DNA of 34,097 nucleotides. Origin: an uncultured beta proteobacterium (GTDB lineage: Bacteria > Pseudomonadota > Gammaproteobacteria > Burkholderiales > SG8-41). Location: positions 1 through 34,097 of the forward strand of contig CADECM010000068.1 of NCBI GenBank assembly GCA_902825845.1. Reading direction: 5' to 3'. This document shows, one piece after another, positions 1 to 8,422 of the stretch (the first letter of the stretch is position 1; each line of letters opens with the position of its first letter). Under the pieces are notes generated by a model. The model had not been told where the DNA came from and did not search any database. It saw only the letters and a program-made list of their open reading frames with translations. Position numbers and translations under genes: made by a program.

Positions 1-523
1 CCGCCATTGCCAACCTGAACATCGGCAACGCACTGAGCTTCCGTGACGACGGTCCCAGCATCACCCCGAGCAACACCCCGTTGCCGAGCCTGACCGTAGA
101 CGAAACCAACCTCGCGCTGAACGCCACCGCCAGCTTTGCCAACAACTTCACAGCCGCCTTCGGCGCGGATGGTGCGGGCAGCGTCGGCTACACCCTGAAC
201 ACCGCGGGCGGCGCCTCGGGCCTCACCGACGTGGCCACCGGCCAGCCGGTAGTGCTCATCAAAAACGGCAACGTCATCGAAGGGCACGTGGGCAACGCCG
301 CGGGCGCCATCGCCTTCACCGTCACGGTGGACGCGGCCACCGGTGACGTCAGCCTGGATCAAGTGCGCGCACTGACCCATCCGGACGCCACCAACGCGGA
401 CGACGCCGTGAGCCTTGCGGCAGGGGCCATCACCCTGACGGCCACCGTGACCGACCGGGACGGCGACACCGCCATTGCCAACCTGAACATCGGCAACGCA
501 CTGAGCTTCCGTGACGACGGTCC
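1..523 (+). repeat. Direct repeat inside the RTX adhesin gene
   Basis: Bases 1-55 and 469-523 are identical, giving a 468-bp (156-codon) period. Both encode the AIANLNIGNALSFRDDGP block that closes a repeat module. Exact DNA identity over 55 bp indicates recent duplication or homogenisation, so more copies probably lie upstream of the window. Later modules (about 523-1000 and 1000-1515) are related in protein but clearly diverged in DNA. Confidence 0.9.
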
Positions 524-3500
524 GAAGATCATCGCGGGCACCGTAGCGGGCGCAGTCGAAGAGGAAGCGTTGCCCGTTATCGGGAATCAGGACAACAGCG
601 ACATTCCGAACACGGGACTTGTGGCGTCGGGCTCACTGACGGGGCTTGCCTCGTTCGGCGCCGATGGCGCGGGTAGCTTCTCGCTCGACGCTTCTGCGAT
701 TGCTTCGCTGACGGCCCAGGGTTTGAATTCCAATGGTGTCGCGCTTACTTACACGATTTCCGGCGATACGCTGACCGCAAAGGCGGGCGCGCTCGATGTG
801 TTCACGCTGCAGGTGACCGGCGCGGGCAACTATACGTTCACGTTGAAGGGCGCGTTGGATCATGCCGTGGTTCAAGGCGAGAACACGCTGGATATCAATT
901 TCGGCGGCTTGTTGAAAGTGGTGGATCGCGATGGTGACAGTGTAGTCCTGGGCGGCGCCACGGGCGCCGACTTCAGGATCACCGTGCAGGATGACATTCC
1001 AGTCGCGAAGTCCGGCGCTTCGATTATCGGTGCGGTGGACGAAGACGGTCTGGCGGGCGCCAACGTCGATGCGGGTCGCGCGGGCGAGGTGGCAGGCTCT
1101 GGTTCGGCCACGGTGAGCGGCGCGGCGGGCTCACTGAGTGCGCTGGTTTCTGTTGGCGCCGACCAGCCGGGCACATTCAGTATCGGTTCCGACCTGAGTT
1201 CGCTCACGGCGCAAAACCTCACTTCGAATGGCGTCGCGCTCACCTATTCGGTGTCGGGCAACACGCTGACGGCAAAGGCCGGCGCGCTGGATGTGTTCAC
1301 CTTGCAAATTACCAGTGCGGGCGGCTATACCTTCACGCTGAAAGATCAATTGGATCACCCGACGCTCAATGGCATCGCGGGCGACAACACCGAAAACACC
1401 ATGAACATCAATTTCGGTGGTGTCGTCAGGGTGACGGATCGTGACGGCGACGCGCTGACGCTCGGGCCTTCCAGCTTCCAGATAACGGTGCAGGACGATA
1501 TTCCGGTTGCGGTCAACATTACCAAGTCCACGGCGCTTGAAGTGGGTGCAGTGACCAACCTGACCCTGGTGCTGGACGTGTCGGGAAGTATGTCGACCCA
1601 GGTGACGATCAACGGCCAGACTATGTCCCGGCTTGATGCGGAAAAGCAGTCGGCGAAAGCCTTGATCGACGAATATGCGGCGCTGGGGCCGGTCAAGGTA
1701 TCGTTGGTGACATTCGCCGCGGGTTCCAGCGCGCTGGGTTACTGGCTGGATGCGAATGCCGCCAAGGCGGCCATCGACGGCATAGGCGCGCCCAACGGCA
1801 CCACCAACTACACCGCCGGTTTGAACGCGGCGAAGCTGGGTTACGACGGTACCGCGGCCCACAGCGGCTTGCTGGCAAATGCCCAAGACGTGCTTTACTT
1901 CCTGTCCGACGGCATGCCCAACCCGACCAGCACCGGCCTGGATACGTCTGCGGAAGTCGCGGCATGGGAGAGCTTCCTCAGAGGTTCGGCCGGCGCAGGC
2001 AATGTGATCGGTGAAGAAATCACGGCGTTCGCGCTGGGCATGGGACCGGACGTGTCGGCCTCCGCGCTCAATCCGGTCGCCTTTAACGGCCTTACCAACG
2101 TCAATACCAACGCGATCATCGTTTCCGATTTCTCGCAGCTGACACAGACCTTGCTTGCCACGGTGCAATTCCAGTCGGTGGCGGGCAATCTGCTCACCGA
2201 TCCGAATCCCGACGCGAGCTTTGGCGCCGATGCGACCGGCTGGGTGCAAGTGCTCAGCGTGGACGGCAAGACCTACGTCTACGACCGGACAACCGACTCC
2301 ACCGCGGGGTCGACCGGCACCAATGGTACCTTTGATACCGTCGCCAACAAGTGGACGATCACCACCAGCAATGGCGGCAAGATCGAGGTGGATATGGATG
2401 ACGGCTCGTATGTCTATACGCCGCCGGGCAGTGTTACCGGCGCCAAGGTCGAGAACATCGGCTTTACGCTGACCGACACTGACGGCGACACCGCGAGCGC
2501 CAACCTGAGAATCAACGTTGAAGGCCCCACGCTGGTGGTGGGCCAGAACGTGAATGACCAGCCTGGACAAACCACGCCGCACAAAGTGGATCCGGTCCCA
2601 GGCACGACAGGCGTTATTGGCGGCGGCGGCTCCAACGACGTGCTGATCGGCGACGTCGGCGGCGGCAGCCTGGTGGGCAAGAGCGCCAACGTAATCGTGA
2701 TGATGGACACCTCCGGCAGCATGGGTGATCCGTTCGGCAAGGATCAACCTTCGCGCCTGCAGGGCCTGAAGGACGGTGTGAAGGACATGCTTGATTCGCT
2801 GGCCGGCAGTGGCGCCGAGAATGTGCGCGTCCATCTGAATCACTTCGCCACGTCGATCAAGGGTGCGGTGACGTACGATCTCGTTGTTGATGGCGTGGTG
2901 AACGCAGCCAATCTCAGCGCGGCGAAGTCGTTTGTCAACAGCCTGACGGCCAGCGGGTTCACCAACTACGAAGCCAGCCTGAGTGAAGCGCTGCAGTGGA
3001 TTGACGGTCCGAACGAACTGACCGGGCCCAATGTGATCAATCAGGCGATATTCGTCTCGGATGGCGAGCCGAATACCGCGCTGACCGGCAACACCAACAC
3101 CCCCACTACGGCCGGCAGCCTGTCGGCCGCGCAGGCGATGGACCATATCCAGGGCGACGGCAGCGGCGACTCGGTGAGCGAGATTGCCGGCATCGAAAGC
3201 CGCTTTGGCCAGATCCAGGCCATCGGCATGGGTCTGGACGGCTCTGCCTTGAGTATCCTGTCCCAGGTCGAGGGCGCGGGTGGTGCGGCGACCAACACCA
3301 CCAACGTGCAGGAATTCAAGAGCGTGCTGGCAGATCTCAATCCGAATACGGCTCTGGGCGCGGTGGGCAACGACATCCTCACCGGCGGCTCCGGTGGCGA
3401 CATCATCTTCGGCGATTCGGTCAATACCGACGCGCTGGGTGCGGCCAAGGGGCTGAATCTGCCCACGGGCTCGGGCTGGAAGGTGTTCGAAACGCTTGAG

Positions 3501-4064
3501 GCCGGCGCGGGCTGGACGCGCACGGATACCATCAACTACATCCGCACGCATCAGGAGGAAATGGCGGCCGAGTCCACGGGCACGGGCGGCACCACCCGCA
3601 CCGGCGGCAACGACACCATTGATGGCGGTATCGGCAACGACCGCATCTACGGCCAGGAAGGCAACGACATCATCAGCGGAGGCGCGGGCAACGATATCCT
3701 GAACGGCGGCAGCGGCGCGGATACCTTCAAGTGGGGTGCGGGCGATCAGGGCACCGGCGCCACACCGGCGGTGGACACCATTACCGACTTCAATCCGGCC
3801 GCCACGGCGGCGAACAGGGATGTGCTCGATCTGCAAGATCTGCTGCAGGGTGAAAATGCCGGCAACCTGAGTTCGTACCTGTCGTTCTCGCAGACCGGCG
3901 CGGATGTCACGGTGTCGGTGCATTCGACCGGCGCGGCCGGTCCGGTGGACCAGACGATTGTGCTGCAAGGCGTCACCATGGCGCAACTGGCGGGCGGCCA
4001 AACGCCCGACAGCGCGGGCGTGATCGCCAACCTGCTGGCCGCCAACAAGCTGATCACAGACTAA
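1..4064 (+). CDS. Type I-secreted RTX/VWA repeat protein, 3' part (start lies before the window)
   Basis: The reading frame is open from base 3, so the gene begins upstream; only about 1,350 C-terminal codons are visible. It starts in Ala/Gly/Asp-rich repeats of about 155 residues that resemble the T1SS-143 repeat (for example the NFGG...VxDRDGD...TVQDDIP pattern, seen twice between about 840 and 1520). A first VWA domain follows at about 1560-2150 with MIDAS motif DVSGSMS (1575 on) and a LSDG aspartate (1908). A second VWA is at about 2685-3330 with DTSGSMG (2706 on) and VSDGE (3060). Glycine/aspartate RTX nonapeptides lie at about 3360-3420 and 3600-3720. The end (about 3720-4064) matches the terminal T1SS module, with ADTFKW and a DTITDFN segment before a hydrophobic tail. 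Family knowledge: such proteins are exported uncleaved by a TolC/ABC system and act as calcium-stabilised adhesins. The adhesin role is inferred; no transporter gene is in view. Confidence 0.93.
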   Translation, partial: AIANLNIGNALSFRDDGPSITPSNTPLPSLTVDETNLALNATASFANNFTAAFGADGAGSVGYTLNTAGGASGLTDVATGQPVVLIKNGNVIEGHVGNAAGAIAFTVTVDAATGDVSLDQVRALTHPDATNADDAVSLAAGAITLTATVTDRDGDTAIANLNIGNALSFRDDGPKIIAGTVAGAVEEEALPVIGNQDNSDIPNTGLVASGSLTGLASFGADGAGSFSLDASAIASLTAQGLNSNGVALTYTISGDTLTAKAGALDVFTLQVTGAGNYTFTLKGALDHAVVQGENTLDINFGGLLKVVDRDGDSVVLGGATGADFRITVQDDIPVAKSGASIIGAVDEDGLAGANVDAGRAGEVAGSGSATVSGAAGSLSALVSVGADQPGTFSIGSDLSSLTAQNLTSNGVALTYSVSGNTLTAKAGALDVFTLQITSAGGYTFTLKDQLDHPTLNGIAGDNTENTMNINFGGVVRVTDRDGDALTLGPSSFQITVQDDIPVAVNITKSTALEVGAVTNLTLVLDVSGSMSTQVTINGQTMSRLDAEKQSAKALIDEYAALGPVKVSLVTFAAGSSALGYWLDANAAKAAIDGIGAPNGTTNYTAGLNAAKLGYDGTAAHSGLLANAQDVLYFLSDGMPNPTSTGLDTSAEVAAWESFLRGSAGAGNVIGEEITAFALGMGPDVSASALNPVAFNGLTNVNTNAIIVSDFSQLTQTLLATVQFQSVAGNLLTDPNPDASFGADATGWVQVLSVDGKTYVYDRTTDSTAGSTGTNGTFDTVANKWTITTSNGGKIEVDMDDGSYVYTPPGSVTGAKVENIGFTLTDTDGDTASANLRINVEGPTLVVGQNVNDQPGQTTPHKVDPVPGTTGVIGGGGSNDVLIGDVGGGSLVGKSANVIVMMDTSGSMGDPFGKDQPSRLQGLKDGVKDMLDSLAGSGAENVRVHLNHFATSIKGAVTYDLVVDGVVNAANLSAAKSFVNSLTASGFTNYEASLSEALQWIDGPNELTGPNVINQAIFVSDGEPNTALTGNTNTPTTAGSLSAAQAMDHIQGDGSGDSVSEIAGIESRFGQIQAIGMGLDGSALSILSQVEGAGGAATNTTNVQEFKSVLADLNPNTALGAVGNDILTGGSGGDIIFGDSVNTDALGAAKGLNLPTGSGWKVFETLEAGAGWTRTDTINYIRTHQEEMAAESTGTGGTTRTGGNDTIDGGIGNDRIYGQEGNDIISGGAGNDILNGGSGADTFKWGAGDQGTGATPAVDTITDFNPAATAANRDVLDLQDLLQGENAGNLSSYLSFSQTGADVTVSVHSTGAAGPVDQTIVLQGVTMAQLAGGQTPDSAGVIANLLAANKLITD

Positions 4065-4084
4065 CGGCGGGGATTCACACTACC

Positions 4085-4116
4085 CGGCGCAGCGGAAACG
4101 TTGCGCCGTTTTTTTT
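4085..4116 (+). terminator. Rho-independent terminator after the adhesin gene
   Basis: A 7-bp GC-rich stem (4085-4091 with 4102-4108) continues inward through a G-U pair and two more pairs to a GAAA tetraloop (4095-4098). Eight T residues follow directly (4109-4116). It begins 20 bases past the adhesin stop codon and is the best-formed terminator in the window. Confidence 0.93.
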
Positions 4117-4181
4117 AAGCGGACCGCCGCGGCCCGGCAGTGCTGGCCGTGGTGCCGGGTAGCGGCGATAATACCGGCTTC

Positions 4182-5798
4182 ATGCCTATTGAATCCCGAT
4201 ACGACGCCGTGATCATCGGCGGCGGCCACAACGGACTGGTGTGCGCCTGCTATCTCGCCGGCGCCGGACTGAAAGTCCGCCTGATCGAACGCCACACCGA
4301 GGTGGGCGGGGCGGCGATCACCGAGGAATTTCATCCCGGCTTTCGCAATTCGGTTGCCGCCTACACCGTCAGCCTGCTGCATCCGAAGGTGATTGCCGAT
4401 CTCAATCTCGCGGCGCATGGCCTGCGCATCGTCGAGCGGCCGCTGTCGAATTTCCTGCCGCTGGCCGACAGACAGTTTCTGAAGATCGGGCCCACGCTCG
4501 CCCACACTCAGGCCGAGGTGGCGCGCTTTTCCAAACGCGATGCCGAACGGCTGCCGCAGTACTACGCCGCGCTGGAAAGCGTGGCCGACGTGGTGCGCGG
4601 CATGCTGCTGGAGACGCCGCCCAACGTCGGCGGCGGACTGACGGACGTGATGAGCGCGCTCAAGCTCACGCAGCGCATGAAACGCATCGACATGGCGGCG
4701 CGCCGCGATGTGCTGGATTTTTTCACCAAGAGTGCCGGCGACGTGCTGGACAGCTGGTTCGAGTCCGACCCGATCAAGGCCGCCTTCGGCTTTGACGCGA
4801 TCGTCGGCCACTTTGCCAGTCCCTATACGCCGGGTTCGGCGTATGTGCTGCTGCACCACGTCATCGGCGAGGTCAACGGCAATCGTGGCACGTGGGGGCA
4901 TGCCATTGGCGGCATGGGCGCGATCACGCAGGCGATGAAAAAGGAAGCCGAACGCCGCGGCGTCGAAATCACCACCCACTGCGAAGTGGTGCAGGTGTGC
5001 ACAGACGTGCGCGGCGTGCAGGGCGTGCAGCTTGCCGACGGGCGCATCATCGAGAGTCGTCGCGTGGTGTCGGGCATCAATCCCAAGCTGCTCTACACCC
5101 GGCTGCTGCCCAGGCACGCACTGGACGAAGACTTTCTGCATGCCATACACAACTACCGCTGCGCTTCGGGCACCTTTCGCATGAACGTGGCGCTCAACGA
5201 GCTGCCCAATTTCACCTGCCAGCCCGGCCTGCAGGCGCAGGACCATCACAAGTCGGGCATCATCATCGCGCCGTCGCTGAAATACATGGAGCACGCCTAT
5301 TTCGATGCGCGCAAGTACGGCTGCTCGCGCAAGCCGGTGATCGAAATCCTGATTCCATCCACGGTCGACAGCAGCCTTGCACCGCCGGGCAAGCACGTGG
5401 CGAGCCTGTTCTGCCAGCACTTCAGTCCGCAGTTGCCCAACGATCTGGAGTGGAAAAAAATTCGCGAGCCCGCCGCCGACATGGTGATTGCCACCGTCAC
5501 GCAATATGCGCCCAACTTCCGCGCCAGCGTGCTCGGCCGCATGATCCTGTCGCCGCTGGATCTGGAGCAACGCTTCGGCCTTGTCGGCGGCGACATCTTT
5601 CATGGTGCGTTGACGCTCGACCAGCTGTGGAGCGCGCGCCCGCTGCTGGGCTACGGCGCGTACCGCGGCCCGATCAAAGGGCTGTATATGTGCAGTGCCG
5701 GCACCCACCCCGGCGGCGGCGTCACCGGCGCCCCCGGGCACAATGCCGCGCGCGAGGTTGTGCGTGACGCGAAGCGCCGCCGCCACGCCAAAGCGTAA
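4182..5798 (+). CDS. FAD-dependent oxidoreductase, phytoene-dehydrogenase-related (COG1233)
   Basis: A 538-residue protein from the ATG at 4182. The frame is open to a GTG at 4140, but MPIESRYDAVIIGGG is the natural family start. The N-terminus is a dinucleotide-binding fold, DAVIIGGGHNG (Gly13, Gly15, Gly18), followed by an acidic LIER end of strand 2 and VGGAA. The C-terminus has the family's flavin-contacting block, CSAGTHPGGGVTGAPGHNAA. The length fits the phytoene desaturase/PYROXD2-like group. Carotenoid synthesis is not implied: no crtB or crtE lies nearby, and most bacterial members act on unknown substrates. The stop TAA overlaps the next gene's ATG by one base (TAATG), so translation is probably coupled to the esterase gene. 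No clear Shine-Dalgarno is visible. Confidence 0.88.
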   Translation: MPIESRYDAVIIGGGHNGLVCACYLAGAGLKVRLIERHTEVGGAAITEEFHPGFRNSVAAYTVSLLHPKVIADLNLAAHGLRIVERPLSNFLPLADRQFLKIGPTLAHTQAEVARFSKRDAERLPQYYAALESVADVVRGMLLETPPNVGGGLTDVMSALKLTQRMKRIDMAARRDVLDFFTKSAGDVLDSWFESDPIKAAFGFDAIVGHFASPYTPGSAYVLLHHVIGEVNGNRGTWGHAIGGMGAITQAMKKEAERRGVEITTHCEVVQVCTDVRGVQGVQLADGRIIESRRVVSGINPKLLYTRLLPRHALDEDFLHAIHNYRCASGTFRMNVALNELPNFTCQPGLQAQDHHKSGIIIAPSLKYMEHAYFDARKYGCSRKPVIEILIPSTVDSSLAPPGKHVASLFCQHFSPQLPNDLEWKKIREPAADMVIATVTQYAPNFRASVLGRMILSPLDLEQRFGLVGGDIFHGALTLDQLWSARPLLGYGAYRGPIKGLYMCSAGTHPGGGVTGAPGHNAAREVVRDAKRRRHAKA

Positions 5799-6421
5799 TG
5801 AAAAGTAATTTAAAAACAAATAGTTACATAATATTTCTGATCTGGCTGGCGCTGGCGGCCGGGTGCGGCGACAAGGTTCCAAGGATCGGCAGGCTCGCGC
5901 CCTCGGACGTCATTGTCGCGTTCGGCGACAGCCTGACCTACGGCACCGGCGCCTCCGCGGCCGAAAGCTATCCGGCCGTGCTGGGGCAATTGATTGGCCG
6001 TACAGTGGTGCGTGCCGGCGTGCCCGGCGAAGTGACCGACGGCGGACTCGCGCGCTTGCAGAGCGTGATCGACGAGCACAAGCCGAAGCTGATGATCGTA
6101 TGCCTCGGCGGCAACGACATGCTGCGCAGGGTGGATGAATCACGGACGGCATCGAACCTGCGCGCCATCATCAAAACCATCAAAGAGCAGCGTATCGACG
6201 TGGTGCTGGTGGGCGTGCCCAAACCGGCGCTGGTGACCAGCGCGCCGGGATTTTACGCACAACTCGCCCGGGACTTTGGCATCCCGTACGAAGGTAAAGT
6301 CGTTACCGACGTGCTGTATCGCCCAGAGCAGAAATCCGACACCATTCATCCCAATGCCAAAGGCTACCGGCGCATGGCAGAGGCGATTGCGGCACTGTTA
6401 AAAGCAGCCGGAGCCGTTTGA
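5798..6421 (+). CDS. SGNH/GDSL-family esterase (TesA-like), probable lipoprotein
   Basis: A 207-residue hydrolase with the complete SGNH signature: FGDSLTYG (block I, nucleophile Ser45), GGND (block III, Asn106) and SDTIHPNAKGY (Asp181 and His184 of the catalytic pair). It resembles TesA/arylesterases, which hydrolyse acyl esters or lysophospholipids in the periplasm; the substrate here is unknown. The N-terminus has a hydrophobic stretch ending LALAAGC, a plausible though imperfect lipobox with Cys23. The first 45 bases are strikingly AT-rich and contain a copy of the dispersed AT-rich element (5811-5830), encoding KTNSYI. The start overlaps the preceding stop by one base, and the next gene begins two bases after its own stop. 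Confidence 0.9.
   Translation: MKSNLKTNSYIIFLIWLALAAGCGDKVPRIGRLAPSDVIVAFGDSLTYGTGASAAESYPAVLGQLIGRTVVRAGVPGEVTDGGLARLQSVIDEHKPKLMIVCLGGNDMLRRVDESRTASNLRAIIKTIKEQRIDVVLVGVPKPALVTSAPGFYAQLARDFGIPYEGKVVTDVLYRPEQKSDTIHPNAKGYRRMAEAIAALLKAAGAV
5811..5830 (+). repeat. Dispersed AT-rich element, copy A
   Basis: TAAAAACAAATAGTTACATA lies inside the signal-peptide codons of the GDSL esterase. It differs from the core ATAAAAACAATAG-N-TTAC by a one-base shift around the AATAG. It is read in the same frame as copy F (Lys-Thr-x-x-Tyr-Ile). Confidence 0.7.
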
Positions 6422-6422
6422 G

Positions 6423-7649
6423 TTGAATCGGCCACGCTCTGCGGTCGCCATGACCGCAATCATGTGCGTGGCGGAATCCTTCAGCATGGCGGGTTTCGCC
6501 ACCTATGCCGCGCTGTTGCCGCTGTTCCAGCGCGAATGGGGTTTGAGCAACACCGAGGCGGGACTGATCGGCGGCATCATCTTCGCCGGTTACATGACGG
6601 CGGTGCCGGTGCTCGCCGCACTCACCGACCGCGTCGATTCACGCCGTATCTATCTGGTTGCCGCGTTGTTGTCGGCAACCGGCGCGCTGGGCTTTTCGCT
6701 GTTCGCGCAAGGGCTGTGGAGTGCCATGGTGTGCCAGTTCCTGATCGGCGCCGGCATGGGCGGTACCTACATGCCAGGCCTCAAAACATTAACCGATCCG
6801 CTGAGCGGCGCGGCACAGGCGCGTGCCACCGCCTTTTACAACGCCTGCTTTGGCGTGGGGTCCAGCACCTCCATTTTTGTCGGCGGATACCTCGGCTACC
6901 ACCACGGCTGGCACATCGCATACGTGTTTGGCGCCATCGGGCCGGTGGTGGCGGCGCTGATGGTGAATCTGCTGATGCCGCGCGGGCGCACCCGTGCCGC
7001 CGGTACTGCGGCGCACGCACTGCTCGATTTTCGTCCGGTGCTGGCGAACCGCAGCACGCGCTACTACATCCTCGGCTACGCCGTGCACAGCTACGAGTTG
7101 TTCGCACAGCGCGCGTGGATGGTGGCGTTCCTCGCGTACTCCGCCACGCTGCAGCCGGCGGGCGCAATAGCCGGCGCGCTGAGTGCCGCGACGCTCGCGG
7201 CGCTGATCAATCTGTGCGGCCCGCTGATGAGTGTCACCGGCAACGAACTCGCGCTGCGCTTCGGCAGCCAGCGCGTCATCTTCGGCTTCATGTCGGCGTC
7301 GGGGCTGCTCGCTTGCGGGCTGGGTTATACCGCGGGCCTGCCTTCGGCGGTGGTGTTCACGGTGATGTGCGTGCACTATGGCCTGATGCTCGGCGATACC
7401 GCGGCGCTCACCGCGGGCGCCATCGGCTCGGCGCATCCCGATCAGCGCGGCGCGATGATGGCGGTGTATTCGTTTACTGGCTTCAGTGCCGCGCTGATGG
7501 CGCCGCTGGTATTCGGCGTGGTGCTCGATATCGCCGGCGGCAACCGCAGCACGGTGGCGTGGGGTCTGGCCTATGCCAGCATCGGCATCTTCGGCGCGCT
7601 TGCACCAATCGCGCGATGGCTAAATAAAAAATACAATAAAAACAATTAG
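6423..7649 (+). CDS. Major facilitator superfamily transporter
   Basis: A 408-residue membrane protein with about twelve hydrophobic segments. The motif-A-like loop after TM2 reads AALTDRVDSRR, and TM1 contains AESFSMAGFATYAALLP. The substrate cannot be told from sequence. The frame opens at TTG 6423, two bases after the esterase stop; an in-frame ATG at 6450 is an equally possible start. The position behind the oxidoreductase and esterase suggests one operon. The last codons (LNKKYNKNN then stop) are encoded by AT-rich element copy B, quite unlike the GC-rich body of the gene, and the natural C-terminus may have ended earlier. The stop TAG (7647-7649) directly abuts the stop of the convergent DUF2889 gene. 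Confidence 0.9.
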   Translation: MNRPRSAVAMTAIMCVAESFSMAGFATYAALLPLFQREWGLSNTEAGLIGGIIFAGYMTAVPVLAALTDRVDSRRIYLVAALLSATGALGFSLFAQGLWSAMVCQFLIGAGMGGTYMPGLKTLTDPLSGAAQARATAFYNACFGVGSSTSIFVGGYLGYHHGWHIAYVFGAIGPVVAALMVNLLMPRGRTRAAGTAAHALLDFRPVLANRSTRYYILGYAVHSYELFAQRAWMVAFLAYSATLQPAGAIAGALSAATLAALINLCGPLMSVTGNELALRFGSQRVIFGFMSASGLLACGLGYTAGLPSAVVFTVMCVHYGLMLGDTAALTAGAIGSAHPDQRGAMMAVYSFTGFSAALMAPLVFGVVLDIAGGNRSTVAWGLAYASIGIFGALAPIARWLNKKYNKNN

Positions 7650-7659
7650 TTACGTATTA
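7633..7659 (+). repeat. Dispersed AT-rich element, copy B, at a convergent gene junction
   Basis: Contains ATAAAAACAATTAGTTAC and differs from the core near the TAG. It supplies the MFS stop codon (TAG, 7647-7649) on the plus strand and the DUF2889 stop codon (TAA, reverse complement of 7650-7652) on the minus strand. Confidence 0.8.
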
Positions 7660-8222
7660 TGCGCTGGCTTTTTCGTGCCGGTGTAAAACTGCGGCCAGCG
7701 CTCCAGCACGGCGTCCGAACTGTCGTCGTAGATGTGGCAGGAATTCAGTTGATAGGGCGGCTTGGTGACCGGGCGATTGGCATTGTGCGCCTCGCGTGCG
7801 CGGCCGGTGGCCTGAAACGCCGTGGTCGCGAGCGGCCCCAGCAACTCGACCAGATGGGTGCAGCCTTTGACGCCGCCGAGGCGCATCTGCACGTGGCGCC
7901 GCCAGCCGCGGCCGATGGTCACACCCGCCAGTTGTTTGAAATTGACTGCGATGTCGCCACAAATGGGGTAGGGGCCGTTGTCGGTGATTGCCTCGGCGTC
8001 GTGGATCAGCATATCGAGATCGATGGTGAGGCGTATCCACATGTTATGCACGGGTTCGCCGGGCTGGCGCGGTTTGTCGCCGTTGCGCCGCGTGTGCACA
8101 TAGGTCTTGGTGTCGACCAGATGCGCTTCGATATCCCACAGGCCGTCTTCGCGCTCATATCCTTTGCACTGAATGTCGCGGGTGTGAATGTGTTTGCGGG
8201 GCTGGTTTGGCGATAGCGGCAT
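7650..8222 (-). CDS. DUF2889 domain protein
   Basis: A 190-residue protein that matches, from memory, the DUF2889 family over its whole length. It opens MPLSPNQPRKHIHTR and carries GLWDIEAHLVDTKTY, an HNMWIRLTIDLD segment and the diagnostic GGVKGCTHLVELLGPLATTAFQ. The function is unknown. The start ATG at 8222 is one base after the DUF1289 stop, so the two are probably translated together behind HMG-CoA lyase. The C-terminal codons AHNT-stop come from AT-rich element copy B. Confidence 0.88.
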   Translation of the reverse strand: MPLSPNQPRKHIHTRDIQCKGYEREDGLWDIEAHLVDTKTYVHTRRNGDKPRQPGEPVHNMWIRLTIDLDMLIHDAEAITDNGPYPICGDIAVNFKQLAGVTIGRGWRRHVQMRLGGVKGCTHLVELLGPLATTAFQATGRAREAHNANRPVTKPPYQLNSCHIYDDSSDAVLERWPQFYTGTKKPAHNT

Positions 8223-8223
8223 G

Positions 8224-8415
8224 CTAGTTCCTCGGCTCTGATGAAATGCGCGCGGGCAGATCGCGCAGAATATGGTGTCGTTGCTCGCGCGTGTAGCGCG
8301 TCCAGTAGGAAATCTCCTGCAGCGTGCGGCCGCAGCCGGCGCAAAAGCGGGTGTGCTGATCGATCACGCAGTTACGCACGCAGGGGGAATCGAAATTGTC
8401 GCAAGGGTCATCCAC
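8224..8415 (-). CDS. DUF1289 small cysteine-rich protein
   Basis: About 63 residues from a GTG at 8415. The frame is open to a TTG at 8445, which would overlap the HMG-CoA lyase gene. The sequence SPCVRNCVIDQHTRFCAGCGRT gives the family's C-x3-C ... C-x2-C pattern, followed by the aromatic/basic EISYWTRYTREQR helix. Members are predicted iron-sulfur or zinc proteins of unknown role that often sit beside metabolic genes. The gene lies between HMG-CoA lyase and DUF2889 with almost no gaps. The start codon is uncertain; the domain itself is clear. Confidence 0.8.
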   Translation of the reverse strand: MDDPCDNFDSPCVRNCVIDQHTRFCAGCGRTLQEISYWTRYTREQRHHILRDLPARISSEPRN

Positions 8416-8422
8416 GCCGGAC

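Noticed and set aside
1131..4001. A 956-codon open frame on the minus strand opposite the adhesin gene
   Set aside because: It has no recognisable domain and skewed Arg/His/Val-rich composition, and it mirrors GC-rich third positions of a clear RTX/VWA gene. It is an antisense shadow.
4182..5798. Carotenoid biosynthesis from the phytoene-desaturase-like gene
   Set aside because: No phytoene synthase, GGPP synthase or cyclase lies nearby, and the family is broad in substrate.
4080..5882. A 600-codon minus-strand frame opposite the FAD oxidoreductase
   Set aside because: The plus-strand product has clear flavoprotein motifs; the minus-strand translation is low-complexity Arg/His/Ala sequence and crosses the terminator.
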